From the NCBI RefSeq assembly GCF_014193515.1, contig NZ_BLXX01000002.1, positions 1-64,000 of the forward strand: a stretch of DNA of 64,000 bases, read 5' to 3'. Positions 41,810 through 50,539 of this stretch are shown one piece after another. Under the pieces are notes generated by a model. The model was given only the letters and a program-made list of their open reading frames with translations, was not told the DNA's origin and ran no database searches. This stretch comes from Geomonas silvestris (GTDB taxonomy: Bacteria; Desulfobacterota; Desulfuromonadia; Geobacterales; Geobacteraceae). The position numbers and the translations under genes were made by a program. Every line of letters starts with the position of its first letter. The stretch's first letter is position 1.

Positions 41810-42487
41810 CTATTTACCCGGCTTTGCAGCCTTCTCGCCCTTTGCTGCTTTCCCGGGCATTCCGCCCTTGTTGGCCTTCTCGCCCTGCGGCTCCACGCCT
41901 ACCGGCGCGCCCTCCGCTGCCGGCTGCTCCAGCGAGAGGTCCGGGGCGAGCGGGGATCTCAGGTCGAGGTGCCCCTTCAGGGTCTCCGGCGCTACCCCGT
42001 TCACCAGGATCTGCACCTTCTTCACCTGCGGGAAGTTCGCGGTCACGGTATCGACGATGGAATAGGCGGCGACCAGCTCGGCGGAACTCCCCTCGGGAAG
42101 CCCTTGCTGCAGCTCGGGCCCGAAGTCGATGAGCGCCAGGTCCCCCTTGAGCTGCACCCCCAGGATCCGGGTGTTGGACGGCAGGGTCGGGCCGAGTTCG
42201 CCCAACGGGCCGCGCACCAGTTCGTCCACCACGCCCTCTATGTCGGCCTCGGTCTCGTCCTCTATCTCGACCTCGCGCCCCTCGCGCGCCAGGCGGTCGC
42301 CATCGGAGGAGGCGAAGAACAGGTTGACCACGCGGGTGGCAGCCGGCGCGGGCTCACTCTGCTGGGGCTGCTCCGCCTTGCGGTGCGCAGTCTGGTACTT
42401 CTTCACTACCAGCGCGCCCACCACGAAGGCGAAGACCACGAAGGCCAGTACCAGTATTCCCTTTGCCCTGCTAGGCTTCTTCCTCAC
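41810..42487 (-). CDS. GerMN-domain protein, single-span membrane
   Basis: 225 residues with one N-terminal membrane helix (GILVLAFVVFAFVVGALVV) and an extracytoplasmic GerMN domain: VVNLFFASSDGDRLAREGREV, then LVRGP and LVAAYSIVDTVTANFPQVKKVQILVNG. The tail is Lys/Gly/Ala-rich and probably disordered. GerMN domains occur in spore and cell-wall proteins and in many unassigned Gram-negative proteins. The gene overlaps the glutamate racemase by 17 bases, suggesting a wall-related role. Confidence 0.8.
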   Translation of the reverse strand: MRKKPSRAKGILVLAFVVFAFVVGALVVKKYQTAHRKAEQPQQSEPAPAATRVVNLFFASSDGDRLAREGREVEIEDETEADIEGVVDELVRGPLGELGPTLPSNTRILGVQLKGDLALIDFGPELQQGLPEGSSAELVAAYSIVDTVTANFPQVKKVQILVNGVAPETLKGHLDLRSPLAPDLSLEQPAAEGAPVGVEPQGEKANKGGMPGKAAKGEKAAKPGK

Positions 42488-43310
42488 CGACCCCTCCGTC
42501 TTGCAGTTCCTGCTCCAGGTTCACCTGGTAGACATCGCCCAGCCGCCCGCCCAGGAACCGGTTGCCGACCCGGATGAAGCCGGCGGGGATGTCGGATACG
42601 TAGTAGTGGTGGTTCCCCTGCTCCCCGTCGGGACGCAGCAGGTGCGATTCCGAGAGGATCCGGGCCACGGTGATGGCGGTCTGTTCCGCCGAATCGACCA
42701 GGGCCACGTCGGGCCCCATCACCTCGGCGATCACATCCTTGAGGATCGGGTAGTGGGTGCAGCCGAGCACCAGGGTGTCCACGTTCTGGTCCTTCAGCTC
42801 CTCGAGGTAGATGCGCGCGGCGAGCCTCGCCACCTCGTTGTCCACCCACCCTTCCTCGGCGAGCGGCACGAAGAGCGGGCAGGCCTTGGTGACCACCTCG
42901 ATATCCGGGTTGATGCGCTTGATCGCCTTGGTGTAGGCGCTGGAGCCGATGGTCCCGGCGGTACCGATAACCCCGACCTTGCCGCTGCGGGTGACCTGGC
43001 AGGCGGCGCGGGCCCCCGGCTCGATGACGCCGACCACGGGGATGGGGAGCTCCCTCTGCAGCTGGGAGAGCGCGACCGCCGAGGCGGTGTTGCAGGCCAC
43101 CACCAGGAGCTTGATGTCCCGGCTCAAGAGGTAATTGGCGATCTGGCGCGAGTAGCGGATCACGGTCTCGGGGGACTTGGTGCCGTAGGGGACGCGCGCG
43201 GTATCTCCGAAGTAGATGGTGTCTTCCTGGGGGAGCGAGCGGACCACTTCCTTGAGGACCGTAAGGCCGCCCACACCCGAATCAAATATGCCTATTGCTT
43301 TCCACGCCAC
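42471..43310 (-). CDS. murI: Glutamate racemase
   Basis: 279 residues. The family opening FDSGVGGLTV has catalytic Asp10; the two catalytic cysteines are C73 in VACNTASA and C184 in LGCTHYP. It makes D-glutamate for peptidoglycan. The start is GTG at 43310, with GGAG before it. An upstream ATG at 43358 gives a hydrophilic extension unlike the family and lies in repeat sequence. Confidence 0.9.
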   Translation of the reverse strand: MAWKAIGIFDSGVGGLTVLKEVVRSLPQEDTIYFGDTARVPYGTKSPETVIRYSRQIANYLLSRDIKLLVVACNTASAVALSQLQRELPIPVVGVIEPGARAACQVTRSGKVGVIGTAGTIGSSAYTKAIKRINPDIEVVTKACPLFVPLAEEGWVDNEVARLAARIYLEELKDQNVDTLVLGCTHYPILKDVIAEVMGPDVALVDSAEQTAITVARILSESHLLRPDGEQGNHHYYVSDIPAGFIRVGNRFLGGRLGDVYQVNLEQELQDGGVGEEEA

Positions 43311-43673
43311 AAAACTCTCCAAACACGCAAGCTTTAACCACGGAGGGCACAGAGGCACTCAGAGGAAAACCCTTAACCTTTAACTTTCAACCTTTAAACC
43401 CTTAAAAGCCGACCACAGAGTAACACAGGGGGAACTGCGAGAGGTACACCGGGTAAACCCTAAAGTCTTTGGGTCTCGACGTCCTGTTTTTGCCTTCCTC
43501 TGTGTTCCTCTGTGCGCTCTGTGGTTCATGCTCTGTGGTTCATGCTTTGGGAACAGCGAGAGAATCGCACAGGCTAAACCCTTAAATCTTTAAGTCTTTA
43601 AACCCGTTTTTGCCTTTCCCTGTGTTCCTCGGTTTTCCCTCAGTGTCCTCTGTGGTGAGCTTTTCGCCTTTGT
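43311..43673. other. Intergenic repeat array
   Basis: No gene. Several degenerate copies of repeats of the form CACGGAGG..CACAGAGG and TCTGTGTTCCTCTGTG occur at 43335-43440 and 43495-43660, partly in inverted orientation, with TTTAAACCCTTAA-like spacers (CTTTAAACCCTTAAAAG). These can form long-range stem-loops. Confidence 0.65.
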
Positions 43674-44354
43674 TTAACAGAAGAGCTGGACGAGCGGCAC
43701 AGCCAGGAACACTGCGGGGAGCAGGTTCCCGACCGGCAAGCGCTTCAGCCCCAAGAGGTCGAGCCCGATAGCCACGATCAGGAGCCCCCCCACCGCGTTC
43801 ATCTCGCGCACCACCGCCGGGGTCAGAAGCTGCTGCGCCGCCGTGGCGCCCAGGGTGATGCTCCCCTGGTAGAGCAGAAGCGGCCCCGCCGAGAAGAGCA
43901 CCCCCGCCCCCAGGGTAGAGGCGAGCGCCACGGAGGCGACGCCGTCCAGGGCCGCCTTGGCGTAGAGGATCTCGGGGCGCTGCCCCAGCCCGTCCTGCAG
44001 GGCTCCCATGATCGCCATGGCACCCACGCAGTAGAGCAGGCTCGCCGTCACGAACCCCTCGGCGATCTTGCCGCTCCCCTTGAAACGGCGCTGCAAAAGC
44101 GACCCGAAGTCCTCAAGGCGCGCCTCGATGCCGACCAGCTCGCCCAGAAGACCGCCGCCGATCAGGCTGCCGATCACGATCATCGGCTCCTGGCTTTTGA
44201 GCGCAAGCTGCGCCCCGATCAACAGCACCGCAAGGCCCAAGCCCGCCATGATGGTGCCGCGCACCCGCTCAGACAAAAGATGCCCGGCCTTGAGGCCCAG
44301 GCAACTTCCCAGCACGATTGCCGACGCATTTACCGTCGTTCCCAGCATAATCAT
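43674..44354 (-). CDS. DUF554 membrane protein
   Basis: 226 residues with six or seven hydrophobic segments and the DUF554 marks GTTVNASAIVLGSCLG, LIGGGLLGE and TASLLYCVGAMAIMGALQDGL. Family members are predicted transporters of unknown substrate. The ATG at 44354 is two codons before an alternative one; neither has a good ribosome site. It stands alone and is divergent from pyruvate carboxylase. Confidence 0.85.
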   Translation of the reverse strand: MIMLGTTVNASAIVLGSCLGLKAGHLLSERVRGTIMAGLGLAVLLIGAQLALKSQEPMIVIGSLIGGGLLGELVGIEARLEDFGSLLQRRFKGSGKIAEGFVTASLLYCVGAMAIMGALQDGLGQRPEILYAKAALDGVASVALASTLGAGVLFSAGPLLLYQGSITLGATAAQQLLTPAVVREMNAVGGLLIVAIGLDLLGLKRLPVGNLLPAVFLAVPLVQLFC

Positions 44355-44458
44355 CCAGCAAAGATAGTGAGTTGACCGGGGAAAGGCAAGGAAAAACCGA
44401 CCCTCGCCGGCACCGCTACGGGTAGGGGGATTTTAACGTCGTATAACAGCATTCCATG

Positions 44459-44487
44459 TTGACAATTATATGCGAAAATGCTTCTAT
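44459..44487 (+). promoter_or_regulatory. Putative sigma-70-type promoter for pyruvate carboxylase
   Basis: TTGACA (44459-44464), 17-base spacer, TTCTAT (44482-44487), in a locally AT-rich stretch about 120 bases before the pyc start. The -10 box is poor, so the match rests on the perfect -35 and the spacing. Confidence 0.35.
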
Positions 44488-44608
44488 GGCGGCTCTCCCG
44501 TAAAAATGCCTAAGTATTTAATAAACAGTAAGAATTGGTCTTACCAGCTGTTTTATTTGGCCATACTTTGTTCTACTCTATTCAACCAGAACAGCAAAAG
44601 GAGAGTCA

Positions 44609-47600
44609 ATGGAAGCACGGAAATTCAAGAAGGTCATGGCTGCCAACCGCGGGGAGATCGCCATCCGCATCTTCCGGGCCTGCACCGAACTGGGCATCAG
44701 CACCGTAGCAATCTATTCGGAGGAGGACAAACTCTCGCTCCACCGCTACAAAGCTGACGAGGCCTACCAGGTCGGCAAAGGGAAGAAGCCGATCGACGCC
44801 TACCTGGGGATCGACGAGATCATCGCGCTCGCCAAGAAGCGCGAGGTGGACGCCATCCACCCGGGATACGGGTTCTTGGCCGAGAACGCCGAGTTCGCCG
44901 AGAAGTGCGAGGCAAACGGCATCGCCTTCATCGGGCCCACCGCCGAAATGCAGCGCGCCCTGGGCGACAAGGTGGCCGCGCGCAAGGTGGCCAAGGCCGC
45001 CGGCGTCCCGACCGTGCCGGGGACCGAAGAGCCGATCCAGCACGAGGAAGACGCCCTCATCTTCGCCAAGAACTACGGCTATCCGATCATCATCAAGGCG
45101 GCCGCGGGAGGGGGCGGGCGCGGCATGCGCGTTGCGCACGACAAGAAGGAACTCCTCGAGGGGCTGCAATCCGCCTCCAGCGAGGCCAAGGCCGCCTTCG
45201 GCGACGCGTCGGTCTTCCTCGAGCGCTACCTGAAAAACCCCAAACACATCGAGGTCCAGGTGCTGGGGGACTCCTTCGGAAACCTGGTGCATTTCTACGA
45301 GCGCGACTGCTCCATCCAGCGCCGCCACCAGAAGGTGGTCGAGTTCGCGCCGTCTTTGGCCCTGCACGGCGACACCCGCCGCGCCCTGTGCGCCGATGCG
45401 CTCAAGATCGCCAAGCAGGTCGCCTACCGTAACGCCGGCACCGTCGAGTTCCTCTTGGACGAGGAGGGGCGCTACTACTTCATCGAGATGAACCCGCGCA
45501 TCCAGGTCGAGCACACGGTGACCGAGATGATCACCGGCCGCAACCTGGTGCAGGCCCAGATCCTGATCGCCGAGGGGAAGAGACTCTCCCACCCGGAGAT
45601 CAACATCCCGAACCAGGGTTCCATCGAGATGCGCGGCTACGCCATCCAGTGCCGCATCACCACCGAGGACCCGGCCAACAATTTCGCCCCGGACTTCGGG
45701 ACGCTCACCACCTACCGCTCCTCGGCCGGTTGCGGCGTGCGCCTCGACGCCGGGAACGCCTTCACCGGCGCCCAGATCACCCCGCACTACGACTCACTCC
45801 TGGTCAAGGTCTCCGCCTGGGGACTCACCTTCCAGGCGGCCTCCCGGGTCATGGACCGCTGCCTGCAGGAGTTCCGGGTGCGCGGCGTGAAGACCAACAT
45901 CGGCTTTTTGGAGAACGTGATCACCCACCCGGTGTTCCTGGCCGGCGAGTGCAACACCTCGTTCATTGACCAGCACCCCGAACTGCTGCACCTCAAGGAG
46001 AAGCAGGACCGCGCCAACAAGGTGCTGCGCTTTTTGGGCGACGTCATCGTAAACGGCTCTCCGGGTGTGGCTGCGCCGCAGCGCTCCGCCGAGATGATCG
46101 AACCGGTCGTCCCCGAGGTGGACCTCTTGGCCGCGCCCCCCAAGGGGACCCGCGACATCCTGCGCGAGCGCGGCGCCGAGGGGCTCTCGGCCTGGGTCCT
46201 GGAGCAGAAAGGGCTCCTCATCACCGACACCACCATGCGCGACGCGCACCAGTCGCTTTTGGCCACCCGGGTGCGCACCCACGACCTCCTGCAGATCGCA
46301 CCCGCCACTGCGCGCCTGGGAGGCAACCTCTTCTCCCTGGAGAACTGGGGCGGCGCCACCTTCGACGTCACCATGCGCTTTTTGAGGGAGTGCCCCTGGC
46401 ATCGGCTGCACGCGCTCTCCGAGGCGATCCCCAACGTGATGTTCCAGATGCTTCTGCGCGGCGCGAACGCGGTCGGCTACACCAACTACCCGGACAACGT
46501 GGTGCAGCGCTTCATCGAGGAGGCGGCCGAGGCGGGGATCGACGTCTTCCGGGTCTTCGACTCGCTCAACTGGACGCCGGGGATGGCGGTCGCTATGGAG
46601 GCGGTGAGAAAGAGCGGCAAGGTCTGCGAGGCAGCCATCTGCTACACCGGCGACATCTCGGACCCGACCCGCACCAAGTACCCGCTCTCCTACTACGTGA
46701 ACATGGCGAAAGAGCTGGAGAAGATGGGCGCCCACATCCTCGCCATCAAGGACATGGCGGGGCTCTTGAAGCCCTACGCCGGCTACCAGCTGGTGAAGGC
46801 GCTGAAAGAAGAGATCGGCATCCCGATCCACCTGCACACCCACGACACCTCCGGAAACGGCGGCGCGCTGCTCTTGATGGCGGCCCAGGCCGGGGTAGAC
46901 ATCGTGGACGCGGCGCTCTCCTCGATCTCGGGGCTCACCTCGCAGCCCAACCTGAACGCCCTGGTGGCGGCCATGAAGGGGACCGAGCGCGACCCGCAGG
47001 TGAACGAGCGCGGCCTGCAGCAGCTCGCCAACTACTGGGAGACGGTGCGCGACTACTACGTGCCGTTTGAGAGCGAACTGAAAAGCTCCACCGCCGAGGT
47101 CTACCACCACGAGATCCCCGGCGGGCAGTACTCGAACTACAAGCCGCAGGTGGCGGGCCTGGGTCTCATCGACCGCTGGGAAGAGTGCAAGGAGATGTAC
47201 CACAAGGTGAACCACATGTTCGGCGACCTGGTGAAGGTGACCCCCTCCTCCAAGATCGTCGGCGACATGGCGATGTTCCTGGTGAAGAACAACCTGCAGC
47301 CTGAGGACATCTACGCCGACGGGGCGGACCACGCCTTCCCCGAGTCGGTGGTCGGCTTCTTCAAGGGGATGATCGGCCAGCCCTACCTGGGTTTCCCCAA
47401 GGAGCTGCAGAAGATCATCCTGAAGGGACAGGAGCCGATCACCTGCCGCCCGGGCGACCTCCTCGAGCCGATCGACTTCGAGGCCGAGCGCGAGAAGGCG
47501 GCTGCCAAGGTCGGGCACCCGGTGAACGACAAGGACCTGATGTCCTTCCTCATGTACCCCAACGTCTACGTGGAGTTCGACCGGCAGCGCCAGGAGTACT

Positions 47601-48055
47601 CGGACACCTCGGTGATCCCGACCCCGATCTTCTTCTACGGCCTCGAGCCGGGACAGGAGACCTCGATCGAGATCCAGCCGGGCAAGACGCTGATCGTCAA
47701 GCTGAACGCGGTAGGGAAGACGCAGGCCGACGGCACCCGGCAGATCTACTTCGAGCTGAACGGCAACGCCCGCAGCGTGATGGTGCGCGACAATTCGGTG
47801 CAGAGCGAGGAGGCCTCCCACGAGAAGGCCGACAAGCACAACCCGAAACAGATCGGCGCCCCGATGCCGGGGAAGGTGCTCAAGGTGAACGTGAAGCCCG
47901 GCGACGCGATCAAGGCCGGCGACATCCTGGTGGTCACCGAGGCGATGAAGATGGAGACCAACGTGAAGGCCAAGGAGGACGGCATCATCGCCGAGGTGCG
48001 CTGCAAGGAAGGTGGCAACGTGGAAAAAGAGGAGCTGATCGTCGTATTGGCCTAG
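44609..48055 (+). CDS. pyc: Pyruvate carboxylase
   Basis: 1148 residues, full length. The biotin carboxylase domain (1-450) has the ATP-grasp loop AAAGGGGRGMR and EMNPRIQVEHTVTE. The carboxyltransferase domain (about 530-800) has TTMRDAHQSLLATR and HLHTHDTSGNGGA. The biotinyl domain at the end has TEAMKMET with the biotinylated Lys. It adds CO2 to pyruvate to make oxaloacetate, filling the citric-acid cycle and feeding gluconeogenesis. AAAGGAG lies before the ATG. It is a single gene with its own terminator. Confidence 0.95.
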   Translation: MEARKFKKVMAANRGEIAIRIFRACTELGISTVAIYSEEDKLSLHRYKADEAYQVGKGKKPIDAYLGIDEIIALAKKREVDAIHPGYGFLAENAEFAEKCEANGIAFIGPTAEMQRALGDKVAARKVAKAAGVPTVPGTEEPIQHEEDALIFAKNYGYPIIIKAAAGGGGRGMRVAHDKKELLEGLQSASSEAKAAFGDASVFLERYLKNPKHIEVQVLGDSFGNLVHFYERDCSIQRRHQKVVEFAPSLALHGDTRRALCADALKIAKQVAYRNAGTVEFLLDEEGRYYFIEMNPRIQVEHTVTEMITGRNLVQAQILIAEGKRLSHPEINIPNQGSIEMRGYAIQCRITTEDPANNFAPDFGTLTTYRSSAGCGVRLDAGNAFTGAQITPHYDSLLVKVSAWGLTFQAASRVMDRCLQEFRVRGVKTNIGFLENVITHPVFLAGECNTSFIDQHPELLHLKEKQDRANKVLRFLGDVIVNGSPGVAAPQRSAEMIEPVVPEVDLLAAPPKGTRDILRERGAEGLSAWVLEQKGLLITDTTMRDAHQSLLATRVRTHDLLQIAPATARLGGNLFSLENWGGATFDVTMRFLRECPWHRLHALSEAIPNVMFQMLLRGANAVGYTNYPDNVVQRFIEEAAEAGIDVFRVFDSLNWTPGMAVAMEAVRKSGKVCEAAICYTGDISDPTRTKYPLSYYVNMAKELEKMGAHILAIKDMAGLLKPYAGYQLVKALKEEIGIPIHLHTHDTSGNGGALLLMAAQAGVDIVDAALSSISGLTSQPNLNALVAAMKGTERDPQVNERGLQQLANYWETVRDYYVPFESELKSSTAEVYHHEIPGGQYSNYKPQVAGLGLIDRWEECKEMYHKVNHMFGDLVKVTPSSKIVGDMAMFLVKNNLQPEDIYADGADHAFPESVVGFFKGMIGQPYLGFPKELQKIILKGQEPITCRPGDLLEPIDFEAEREKAAAKVGHPVNDKDLMSFLMYPNVYVEFDRQRQEYSDTSVIPTPIFFYGLEPGQETSIEIQPGKTLIVKLNAVGKTQADGTRQIYFELNGNARSVMVRDNSVQSEEASHEKADKHNPKQIGAPMPGKVLKVNVKPGDAIKAGDILVVTEAMKMETNVKAKEDGIIAEVRCKEGGNVEKEELIVVLA

Positions 48056-48094
48056 ACAGTTTCACCACCACAGACGGGGTTATGACACATACAA

Positions 48095-48124
48095 AAGGAG
48101 GGCTTCGGCCCTCCTATTCTTGTC
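48095..48124 (+). terminator. Terminator after pyruvate carboxylase
   Basis: AGGAGGGC TTCG GCCCTCCT tetraloop hairpin followed by ATTCTTG. Confidence 0.75.
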
Positions 48125-48570
48125 AGCATCCTCCTACGTCAAGCAGGTGACGCAGAAGATCCTGGAACCGGAGGATTGCCTGTTTCTTGGGCATTTTGCT
48201 GGAAATCAGCAAAAGTCGTCAAAATGAGACGTCGGGTGCTCCGTTTGTCCACATAGTTTTCCACAGGTGCGGTGGATAGCGGAGCATTCACTGGCAATCA
48301 TCTACGCGCAAGGCTGGCTAACCTGCTGAAAGTTGTCCACTTTAAGGCGAACCAGGAGCGACCCGACAGATAATTGACGCCGCAGTAGCAGCTAGGTGAC
48401 GCTTTTTCGCGCCGGCGGTAAGGATGGACTACAAGATTTCGGCAAAGCGCGCAGGGTCCTACACTGGGTGCTGCAGCGGGATCCGGAGAGGACACGGCGT
48501 GGGGATTGGGGCGCAGGCGGAGGAAGCACGGCAGGAAACCGAGGACGCAAGAAAGGCCTTAGAAGGAACA

Positions 48571-48600
48571 CAAAAGGGGCGGCGAAAAATCGCCGCCCCT
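48571..48600 (-). terminator. Terminator downstream of the tRNA
   Basis: On the minus strand GGGGCGGCGA, loop TTTTT, TCGCCGCCCC-type stem followed by TTTTG. It lies just after the tRNA 3' end. Confidence 0.75.
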
Positions 48601-48605
48601 GGATC

Positions 48606-48681
48606 TGGTGGGCCGCCGCGGGATCGAACCGCGGACCTGATGATTAAGAGTCACCTGCTCTGCCAACTGAGCTAGCGGCCC
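48606..48681 (-). tRNA. tRNA-Lys (anticodon CTT)
   Basis: On the minus strand the sequence starts GGGCCGCTAGCTCAG and ends GCGGCCC-A-CCA. The acceptor stem pairs GGGCCGC with GCGGCCC, D-arm contains AGCTCAGTTGGCAGAGC, the anticodon loop is CTCTTAA (anticodon CTT, reads AAG), and the T-loop is GGTTCGATCC. The CCA end is encoded in the DNA. Its strand is opposite to pyc. Confidence 0.93.
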
Positions 48682-48807
48682 AGAACGGAAATCTCAGCAG
48701 CCGGACTGCCGGCTGACCTGAACATACCGCAACTCAGGCTCCCTCGCAAGACTTATTTTGACATTTACGATACAGTCAATCGCAAACGCCAATGCAGCCG
48801 GATATCT

Positions 48808-49242
48808 CTACTTCTGCGCGGCAGCACCGGAGACCGTCAGTTCCTGGTGCGGCCACCCCTGCATGCCCCCCTCAAGGATGCGCATCCGCTTTTCGGCGAC
48901 CCCCTTGCTCTTCAGGTAGTCCCAGGCGTTCTTGGCGCCGCCACCGCCGCGCGGGCAGACGATGACTACCTCGTGCTGGCTGGCGGCAATGACCGGGAGC
49001 ACCTTGTCCAGCTTGGCGCGCTCGGCATCGCTTTTGGCGGGGAAGGCGTCGGTCTCCAGCGCGTTCTTGAAGTGGCGCTTGGCGAATTCTGCCGGGACCT
49101 GGATGTCGACGATGATCATCGGTTTGGCCTTTTCCAGAGACGCCTTGAACTCCTTGGTTCCGGTGTAGGTGTAACCGGAGGCGCAGGCGATGCCCCCCAG
49201 GAGCAGGGAGCCCAGCAGGGTAAACAGTAACGACTTCTTCAT
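48808..49242 (-). CDS. Periplasmic rhodanese-like protein
   Basis: 144 residues with a signal peptide (MKKSLLFTLLGSLLLGGIACASG). The rhodanese fold follows: VDIQVPAEFAKRHFKNAL, then the active-site loop IVCPRGGGGAKNAW with the catalytic cysteine, then GMQGWPHQ. It would move sulphur from thiosulphate or a persulphide donor in the periplasm. AAGGAG precedes the ATG at 49242; upstream codons lack a site and a signal peptide. Confidence 0.82.
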   Translation of the reverse strand: MKKSLLFTLLGSLLLGGIACASGYTYTGTKEFKASLEKAKPMIIVDIQVPAEFAKRHFKNALETDAFPAKSDAERAKLDKVLPVIAASQHEVVIVCPRGGGGAKNAWDYLKSKGVAEKRMRILEGGMQGWPHQELTVSGAAAQK

Positions 49243-49489
49243 GGTGAAACTCCTTGTGGTTTGGCGTGCCGAACTCCAGCTCGGACCGCGATAATCCAAT
49301 AGGACGCAGCGGCTTTTTCAGGCCATTTGATCGTCGAGCCCGATACGAGTGAATCCCCCTGAGGAAGGAGCAGTTGACGCAGCGAACGCGCAAATTGTCC
49401 GGCCGCCCGACGAAAGAGAAGGTTACCTCCCCGGCGATGCGGTACAATGTGAGCTGCTGGCAAATTAATTAACACAGGAGGTGTCTCAC

Positions 49490-50389
49490 ATGACCTGCAC
49501 CATCGACCCGGCGGGGTTGATACGCACACTGGAGACGTCCACCGGTACTGTCCTGCTCGACGTGATGCTCCCCGAGCACTACCAGGCTCACCATATCCCC
49601 GGCGCCCTGAACGTCTGCGTCTACGAAGTGGTCTTCATGGAGACCGTGCGGCGGCTCATCCCGAATCCGGATACCCCTATCATCGTCTACGACACCAGCA
49701 GCCGCTCGCAGGCCTCCGAGTGTGCCGTGCAAAAGTTGACGGCGGGCGGCTACCGCAACGTCTGTGAATTGAGCGGCGGCCTCGAGGCCTGGCTCGCAGC
49801 AGGTCGGCCGCTGGAACCCGCGGGGGCCGCGCTGCAGGGAGATCCGGGGATCCAGGAGGGCAGCTACCGGATCGACCCGGAGAAAAGCCAGGTAGTCTGG
49901 ACCGGGCGCAACCTGAACGGCAGGCACACCGGCACGCTCGCCATCTCGAGCGGCGAGATCACCATCGCCCAAGGGCAACTCACCGGCCGGATCGCCCTCG
50001 ACATGAAGAGCCTCACCAACTCCGACCTGCAGCAGGCCGACTACCGCGACATGCTGATCAACCACCTGCTCTCCGAGGACTTCTTCGAGGTGGAGAAATA
50101 CCCCCAGGCCGAGGCGCTGCTGAAGAGCTGGAGCCCGATCCCCGGCGCCACCCCGGGCCGGGCCAACTACCTCATCGAGGCGGATCTCACCATCAAGGGG
50201 GTCACCCACCCGGTGCAGCTTCCCGCACTGATCGCCCCCGACGCCGACGGGATCAAGGCCCAGGCGACCCTGGAGATCGACCGCACCCAGTGGAACGTCC
50301 GCTACGGCTCGGGAAGGCTCTTCGAAAAACTCGGCATGCACCTGGTGAACGATATGGTGACGCTGGATTTCTTCCTGCTGGCGGTGTAG
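49490..50389 (+). CDS. Rhodanese-fold / YceI fusion protein
   Basis: 299 residues. Residues 1-110 have a rhodanese fold (LLDVMLPEHYQAHHIPGALNV; GGLEAWLAAGRPLEP), but the active-site loop reads VYDTSSRS, with no Cys, so sulphur transfer is unlikely. Residues 120-299 match the YceI lipid-binding barrel (YRIDPEKSQVVWTGRNL; LLSEDFFEVEKYP; LTIKGVTHPVQLP). No signal peptide is present although YceI is usually exported. AGGAGG lies before the ATG at 49490; an in-frame GTG at 49481 overlaps it. Function as a fused sulphur/lipid sensor is inference. Confidence 0.83.
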   Translation: MTCTIDPAGLIRTLETSTGTVLLDVMLPEHYQAHHIPGALNVCVYEVVFMETVRRLIPNPDTPIIVYDTSSRSQASECAVQKLTAGGYRNVCELSGGLEAWLAAGRPLEPAGAALQGDPGIQEGSYRIDPEKSQVVWTGRNLNGRHTGTLAISSGEITIAQGQLTGRIALDMKSLTNSDLQQADYRDMLINHLLSEDFFEVEKYPQAEALLKSWSPIPGATPGRANYLIEADLTIKGVTHPVQLPALIAPDADGIKAQATLEIDRTQWNVRYGSGRLFEKLGMHLVNDMVTLDFFLLAV

Positions 50390-50469
50390 CAAAGGCGCCT
50401 TCAATAGAAGGCGGATGACGCGGATCTTGCGGATCGGCGCGGGTAAAGCAATGATCGGCGTCGAGGCAA

Positions 50470-50506
50470 AACAAAAGGGCAACCATTAGCTGGTTGCCCT
50501 TTTGTT
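50470..50506. terminator. Bidirectional terminator between YceI and reductase genes
   Basis: AACAAAAGGGCAACCA (50470-50485), loop TTAGC, TGGTTGCCCTTTTGTT (to 50506). Both genes end here convergently. Confidence 0.8.
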
Positions 50507-50539
50507 CGTATCTCAGGTTTTTACTGCGGACGAACGCTC

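Larger units (their letters stand above)
48056..48605. other. Intergenic region between pyc and tRNA-Lys
   Basis: After the pyc terminator (48095-48124) and before the tRNA terminator (48571-48600), about 450 bases hold nothing I can support. TGTCCACATAG and TTTTCCACAGG near 48249-48268 and GTTGTCCAC near 48330 look like weak DnaA-box relatives but no cluster forms. Confidence 0.55.

Noticed and set aside
48245..48340. DnaA-box-like strings near the tRNA
   Set aside because: Only imperfect, scattered matches; no cluster, no AT-rich unwinding segment and no dnaA neighbour.
48424..48675. An 83-codon frame running into the tRNA
   Set aside because: It overlaps the terminator and tRNA and has no ribosome site.
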